From the NCBI GenBank assembly GCA_965216395.1, contig OZ244156.1:930001-994000 (forward strand): a stretch of 64,000 nucleotides of DNA, read 5' to 3'. This document shows positions 60,415 through 64,000 of this stretch, one piece after another. The position numbers and the translations under genes were made by a program. The notes under the pieces were generated by a model, which saw only the letters and a program-made list of their open reading frames with translations, searched no databases and had not been told where the DNA came from. The stretch is from CAZBXD01 sp965216395 (GTDB lineage: Bacteria > Pseudomonadota > Alphaproteobacteria > Micavibrionales > SZUA-601). How positions within the stretch are numbered: position 1 is the first letter of the stretch; each line of letters opens with the position of its first letter.

Positions 60415-61362
60415 TTAGAGATTAAACACTCGAACCGGTTTCACCATAACCCCGTTGATGTGAACAATTGCAATAGGGGTTTCACCGCATATTGCAAGTG
60501 CTTCTTGTTCACCCCCGCCATCTGGCAGGCGACCCGCATCTTGGCGAGAAATGAACTTCAACATTTGACCATGTTTCAACTGATCCGCTTCTTGTTCGTC
60601 CACTGCCAGAGCCAGGATGTCGTCCAGCGCCACTGTCAGCGGAAGTAAAATACCTTGGTCTAACGACTCGTCAGCATTCAAGAGCGCACTTTGCCCGATT
60701 TTTTCCAAAAATGCTAGTGAAATCGTGTTTTTTTCATCAAAAGACCCGACAAAACGTCTTCTTAACTGAGTAATATGACCAACTGTGCCTAATTTCAGCG
60801 CGATATCACGTCCCAAAGAACGGATATAGGTCCCTTTGCCACAGACACATTCAAAGGTTGCGGACACACCATCTTCAGATTTCATCAGAGTTAACTCATC
60901 CACATCAACGAAACGTGACTTAATCTCCGCGACATCCCCGCGCCGCGCAATATCATAAGCGCGCTCACCTTTAATTTTAATAGCGGAAAATTGTGGGGGC
61001 ATTTGCTCAATTGTCCCCGTAAATTCATCTAATATCGCTTCAATTTCTTCGTGATTGGGACGTATATCACTTGTGGCAATGACTTCGCCTTCTGCATCAT
61101 CGGTATTGGTTTGTTCGCCCCATTTGACCGTAAAACGATACCCTTTCCATGTGTCTTGCATGAAAGGAATGGTTTTTGTGGCCTCCCCCATCGCAATGGG
61201 CAAAATACCTGTTGCTAAGGGATCTAATGTGCCCGCATGACCAATTTTTTGCGGATTAAAAAAACGACGCAGACGCCCAATGGCCTGTGTTGATGTCATC
61301 CCATAAGGTTTATCAAAATTAATCCACCCATGTACCGGATTGCCTTTTTTACGTCGTGCCAT
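60415..61362 (-). CDS. truB: tRNA pseudouridine(55) synthase TruB
   Basis: A 315-residue pseudouridine synthase for U55 in the T loop of tRNA. The catalytic Asp is in HAGTLDPLATG (about residue 45), preceded by NFDKPYGMTSTQAI; CGKGTYIRSLGRDIA is the late motif. The N-terminal MARRKKGNP is a short basic leader. The start codon lies about 30 bases after a hairpin terminator that separates it from rbfA. Confidence 0.95.
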   Translation of the reverse strand: MARRKKGNPVHGWINFDKPYGMTSTQAIGRLRRFFNPQKIGHAGTLDPLATGILPIAMGEATKTIPFMQDTWKGYRFTVKWGEQTNTDDAEGEVIATSDIRPNHEEIEAILDEFTGTIEQMPPQFSAIKIKGERAYDIARRGDVAEIKSRFVDVDELTLMKSEDGVSATFECVCGKGTYIRSLGRDIALKLGTVGHITQLRRRFVGSFDEKNTISLAFLEKIGQSALLNADESLDQGILLPLTVALDDILALAVDEQEADQLKHGQMLKFISRQDAGRLPDGGGEQEALAICGETPIAIVHINGVMVKPVRVFNL

Positions 61363-61390
61363 TTTTAAAAATCATCATCTTATTTATTGA

Positions 61391-61420
61391 AAAACAAAAC
61401 CCCGCCAATCATGGGCGGGA
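61391..61420 (-). terminator. Terminator or attenuator upstream of truB
   Basis: CCCGCC and GGCGGG separated by seven bases on the minus strand, followed by GTTTTGTTTTT. It stops the infB-rbfA transcript and also lies downstream of the candidate truB promoter. Confidence 0.8.
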
Positions 61421-61429
61421 TTTAGGTAA

Positions 61430-61457
61430 ATTATACTATTTTGATTAAGATGTCTAA
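61430..61457 (-). promoter_or_regulatory. Possible truB promoter
   Basis: On the minus strand TTAGAC, 16 bases, TATAAT. The start would be near 61423, so the transcript would pass through the terminator hairpin before reaching truB. Confidence 0.4.
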
Positions 61458-61630
61458 TGAGTCTTTTTTAACTTTTAAAACAAAGTAATATTTTGCCTTT
61501 ATAATTTTAAAATTTCTTTATACCGAAGTTTTTTTAAATTTGTACAACCCTATTTTGATTCATTTATTATACCTTCGCTACTAATAATGAAAAGAAACGT
61601 AAAAAAAAATTATATTATGTCAATTTATAT

Positions 61631-61987
61631 TTACTTCCTTAAAAGCGCGCCAATTTTATCCGCTTCGTCAAAAGATGTATCGAGTTCGAATTTAAGTTTC
61701 GGAGAGAATTTTGTGGTTAGTTTTTTCGCCACCAGATGACTGTAATAGGAAGCGCTTTCATTCAGCGCTACGAGGATATCTTCGCTGTTTTTACCACCCA
61801 AGGGCATGACATAGGCCGTGGCTGTGCGTAAATTAGGGGCAACAGAGACTTCCGAGACCGTGATTGTGGCATCAAAAAGAATTGGATCTATTGCATCGCC
61901 ACGTTGTAACTCACGCGCCAAAATATGGCGAATTTGTTCTCCAACGCGAAGTTGGCGTTGAGAAGGAGGTTTACGCACCGAGGCCAT
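61631..61987 (-). CDS. rbfA: Ribosome-binding factor A
   Basis: A 118-residue RbfA, a KH-fold protein for maturation of the 16S 5' end and cold adaptation. RQLRVGEQIRHILARELQRG near the N-terminus, FDATITVSEVSVAPNLRTAT in the middle and the C-terminal FELDTSFDEADKIGALLRK are characteristic. It follows infB by 24 bases and is ended by the terminator at 61391. Confidence 0.95.
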   Translation of the reverse strand: MASVRKPPSQRQLRVGEQIRHILARELQRGDAIDPILFDATITVSEVSVAPNLRTATAYVMPLGGKNSEDILVALNESASYYSHLVAKKLTTKFSPKLKFELDTSFDEADKIGALLRK

Positions 61988-62011
61988 GTCTATCTCTTTC
62001 TATCAACGTAA

Positions 62012-64000
62012 CTATAAACTTTGTGCGATTTCTTCGATTTCAAAGGCTTCGATCACATCACCAACCTTAATATCTTCGTAATTTTCAAAGGCGGCACCAC
62101 ATTCATAGTTTTTCTCAACTTCTTTTACATCATCTTTGAAACGGCGCAATGTTTTGAGTGAACCTTCGTGGATTACAACATCATCGCGCAGCAAGCGAAC
62201 TTTGGCACCGCGTTTAATCTTACCTTCTGTCACATAACATCCGGCAATCTTACCAAACTTTGTCACATTAAAGACTTCACGGATTTCCGCATAACCAATA
62301 AAGTTTTCTTGCTCAACAGGTGAAAGAAGACCAGAAAGCAGTGCTTTAACATCATCAATCGCATTATAAATAATACTGTAATAATTGATGCGCGCACCAT
62401 CACGTTTGGCTAATTGCCGCGCCTGTGCATTGGCACGTACATTAAAACCAATAATCAACGCACCGGTTGCCACGGCTAATGTCACATCCGATTCATTAAT
62501 CGCCCCAACACCCGTATGTAATGTTTGCACCACAACATCTTCATTATCTTCGGTCAATTTTTCAAATGAAGCTTGAATCGCCTCAACAGAACCATGTACA
62601 TCGCCCTTAATAATCACAGGAAGGCGTTTCTTTTCACCGGCCTTAATATTGGCAAACATATCCTCAACAGAGCCTTTGGCCAATTTCGCAGCCGCCGCAT
62701 CTTTTTCCTTACGAATACGATACCCTGTCACTTCGCGGGCCTTGGCTTCGCTGTCAACAACAACAAAGCGATCCCCTGCTTCGGGCGTACCTGACAACCC
62801 AAGTATTTCTACGGGCATCGCAGGCCCCGCATTTTTAAGACGTTTCTTCTTATCATCGGTGAGTGCACGCGTCTTACCCCATTGTGTTCCCGCAACGACA
62901 ATATCACCAACATTTAGCGTTCCGCGTTGTACGAGAACAGTCGCCACAGGACCACGCCCTTGTTCTAATTTCGCCTCAACAACAGCGCCTTGACCAGGAC
63001 GATCAGGATTAGCCTTTAATTCAAGAACTTCTGCCTGTAACAGGATCGCTTCAAGCAGTTTATCCAAATTCGTGCGTTGTTTTGCCGAAACTTCAACACA
63101 CATAACATCGCCGCCCATTTCCTCAACTATCAGCTCATACTGTAAAAGCTCTTGCTTAACTTTCATCGCATTGGCCGCGGGCAAATCAATTTTATTCAGC
63201 GCCACAATAATTGGCACTTCTGCAGCTTTCGCGTGGTTAATAGCTTCGATTGTTTGAGGCATAACACTATCATCCGCCGCCACAACCAGAATAACAATAT
63301 CTGTTGTATTGGCACCACGGGCGCGCATTTCAGTAAAGGCCGCGTGACCAGGCGTATCGATAAATGTTACTTTTTGCTTAGACGGTGTGGTGATTTGATA
63401 AGCACCAATATGCTGAGTAATGCCGCCAGCTTCACCAGCCACAACATCAGCATCACGCATCGCATCTAATAAAGAGGTTTTACCATGGTCGACATGCCCC
63501 ATAATCGTGACAACGGGCGGACGTGGTTTTAACTCACTCTCAGTATCCTCAGCGCCGCCAAGTCCTTCTTCAACATCGGAATCCGAAACACGTTTAACCG
63601 TATGACCCATTTCTTCAGCAATCAGCTCAGCCGTATCCGCATCAATAGACTGCGTAATCGTGACCATCATGCCCATTTTCATCAGAACTTTAATCACATC
63701 GGCGCCACGCTCTGACATTCGGTTGGCTAATTCCTGTACCGTAATAAATTCTGGCAGTGTGACTTCGCGACTAATTTTAACCTTATCTTTTTCTTGACCA
63801 GCTAGTCGGCTTTTCTCACGCGCACGACGTACAGATGTTGCGGATCGTTGTCTTTCACGCGTAGCCGCACCACTTAACGCTTGTGACACGGTAATTTTAC
63901 CTGCTGTACGGCGGTGACTGCTTGGACCATTGCGACGATGGGAAGAACGCCTATCTGTTTCACGACTATCTCTATCAGAAGATGATGATGAAGGACTGAC
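62012..64000 (-). CDS. infB: Translation initiation factor IF-2, N-terminus outside the window
   Basis: The minus-strand frame has no stop from 62012 to the window edge at 64000, giving the last 662 residues of IF-2; the true start lies beyond. An internal Met at 63889 is not the start, since basic, Ser/Arg-rich IF-2 linker sequence (SDRDSRETDRRSSHRRNGPS) continues upstream. The IF2_N domain is followed by the GTPase domain with G1 GHVDHGKTSLL, G3 DTPGHAAF, G4 NKIDLP, then domain II and the C-terminal fMet-tRNA binding domains. Order infB-rbfA-truB-rpsO-pnp is typical. Confidence 0.97.
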   Translation of the reverse strand, partial: VSPSSSSSDRDSRETDRRSSHRRNGPSSHRRTAGKITVSQALSGAATRERQRSATSVRRAREKSRLAGQEKDKVKISREVTLPEFITVQELANRMSERGADVIKVLMKMGMMVTITQSIDADTAELIAEEMGHTVKRVSDSDVEEGLGGAEDTESELKPRPPVVTIMGHVDHGKTSLLDAMRDADVVAGEAGGITQHIGAYQITTPSKQKVTFIDTPGHAAFTEMRARGANTTDIVILVVAADDSVMPQTIEAINHAKAAEVPIIVALNKIDLPAANAMKVKQELLQYELIVEEMGGDVMCVEVSAKQRTNLDKLLEAILLQAEVLELKANPDRPGQGAVVEAKLEQGRGPVATVLVQRGTLNVGDIVVAGTQWGKTRALTDDKKKRLKNAGPAMPVEILGLSGTPEAGDRFVVVDSEAKAREVTGYRIRKEKDAAAAKLAKGSVEDMFANIKAGEKKRLPVIIKGDVHGSVEAIQASFEKLTEDNEDVVVQTLHTGVGAINESDVTLAVATGALIIGFNVRANAQARQLAKRDGARINYYSIIYNAIDDVKALLSGLLSPVEQENFIGYAEIREVFNVTKFGKIAGCYVTEGKIKRGAKVRLLRDDVVIHEGSLKTLRRFKDDVKEVEKNYECGAAFENYEDIKVGDVIEAFEIEEIAQSL

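Larger units (their letters stand above)
61363..61630. other. Gap between truB and rbfA
   Basis: AT-rich gap of 268 bases holding the rbfA terminator (61391-61420) and a possible truB promoter (61430-61457). No reading frame or other structure is convincing. Confidence 0.5.

Noticed and set aside
1..64000. CRISPR array, IS elements, rRNA operon
   Set aside because: No regularly spaced repeats, transposase frames or rRNA-like stretches were seen.

Overview
The window looks like a stretch of chromosome from a low-GC alphaproteobacterium (AT-rich throughout). Evidence is the order infB-rbfA-truB-rpsO-pnp at the right end, an ispB / DUF2007 / trmN6 / glycyl-tRNA synthetase / PPDK-like locus at the left end, DUF2125, ETF-ubiquinone oxidoreductase, a PleC/DivJ-style PAS histidine kinase and a YejABEF peptide importer. 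No species is claimed. Most of the sequence is ordinary core genome with short intergenic gaps and many 1-20 base gene overlaps.

Layout. 1-7.1 kb: the start of a polyprenyl diphosphate synthase gene, DUF2007, a tRNA methyltransferase, three small unknown genes (the middle one apparently frameshifted), a dimeric-type GlyRS and a PPDK-like protein that lacks the phospho-carrier histidine. 7.1-21.3 kb: YgfZ, a glycosyltransferase, an NfeD/SPFH pair, YejBEF and the distant YejA separated by kdsB-HIT-HAD, a degenerate EAL protein, a frameshifted alpha/beta hydrolase, a CHMI-type tautomerase and a Nudix hydrolase. 21.3-32.0 kb: a defective prophage with portal, scaffold, capsid, lysozyme and holin, but no terminase, tail or integrase in the window. 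In and around its structural genes sit cargo genes: a peptidoglycan-binding protein with a DAYRH-type C-terminal domain, two paralogous membrane-anchored small proteins with an orphan copy of the toxin-like tail between them, a 495-base cassette with a second DAYRH fragment and a 42-residue membrane protein, and a tandem pair of exported paralogs. 32.1-33.3 kb: an S24/LexA-like repressor followed by a strongly structured RNA element ahead of a 38-codon ORF. 33.3-57.7 kb: lysS-ubiE, dut, mutS, a sodium/solute symporter, a porin, tRNA-Arg(UCU), a SLATT-like membrane protein, the PAS kinase, AMP nucleosidase, a TPR lipoprotein, ETF-QO, a patatin, and a run of ydcF/plsC/DUF2125/tyrA genes. 57.8-64 kb: pnp, rpsO, truB, rbfA and a partial infB, all on the minus strand.

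The two most interesting regions are (i) the prophage cargo, which has the layout of an effector/partner cassette array (intact effector, partner, orphan effector tail, partner paralog), and (ii) the structured RNA at 32.90-33.06 kb. Its four arms can pair in two mutually exclusive ways, one of which includes the Shine-Dalgarno sequence of the following small ORF. Functional statements are recognised from sequence by eye; no database search was run.
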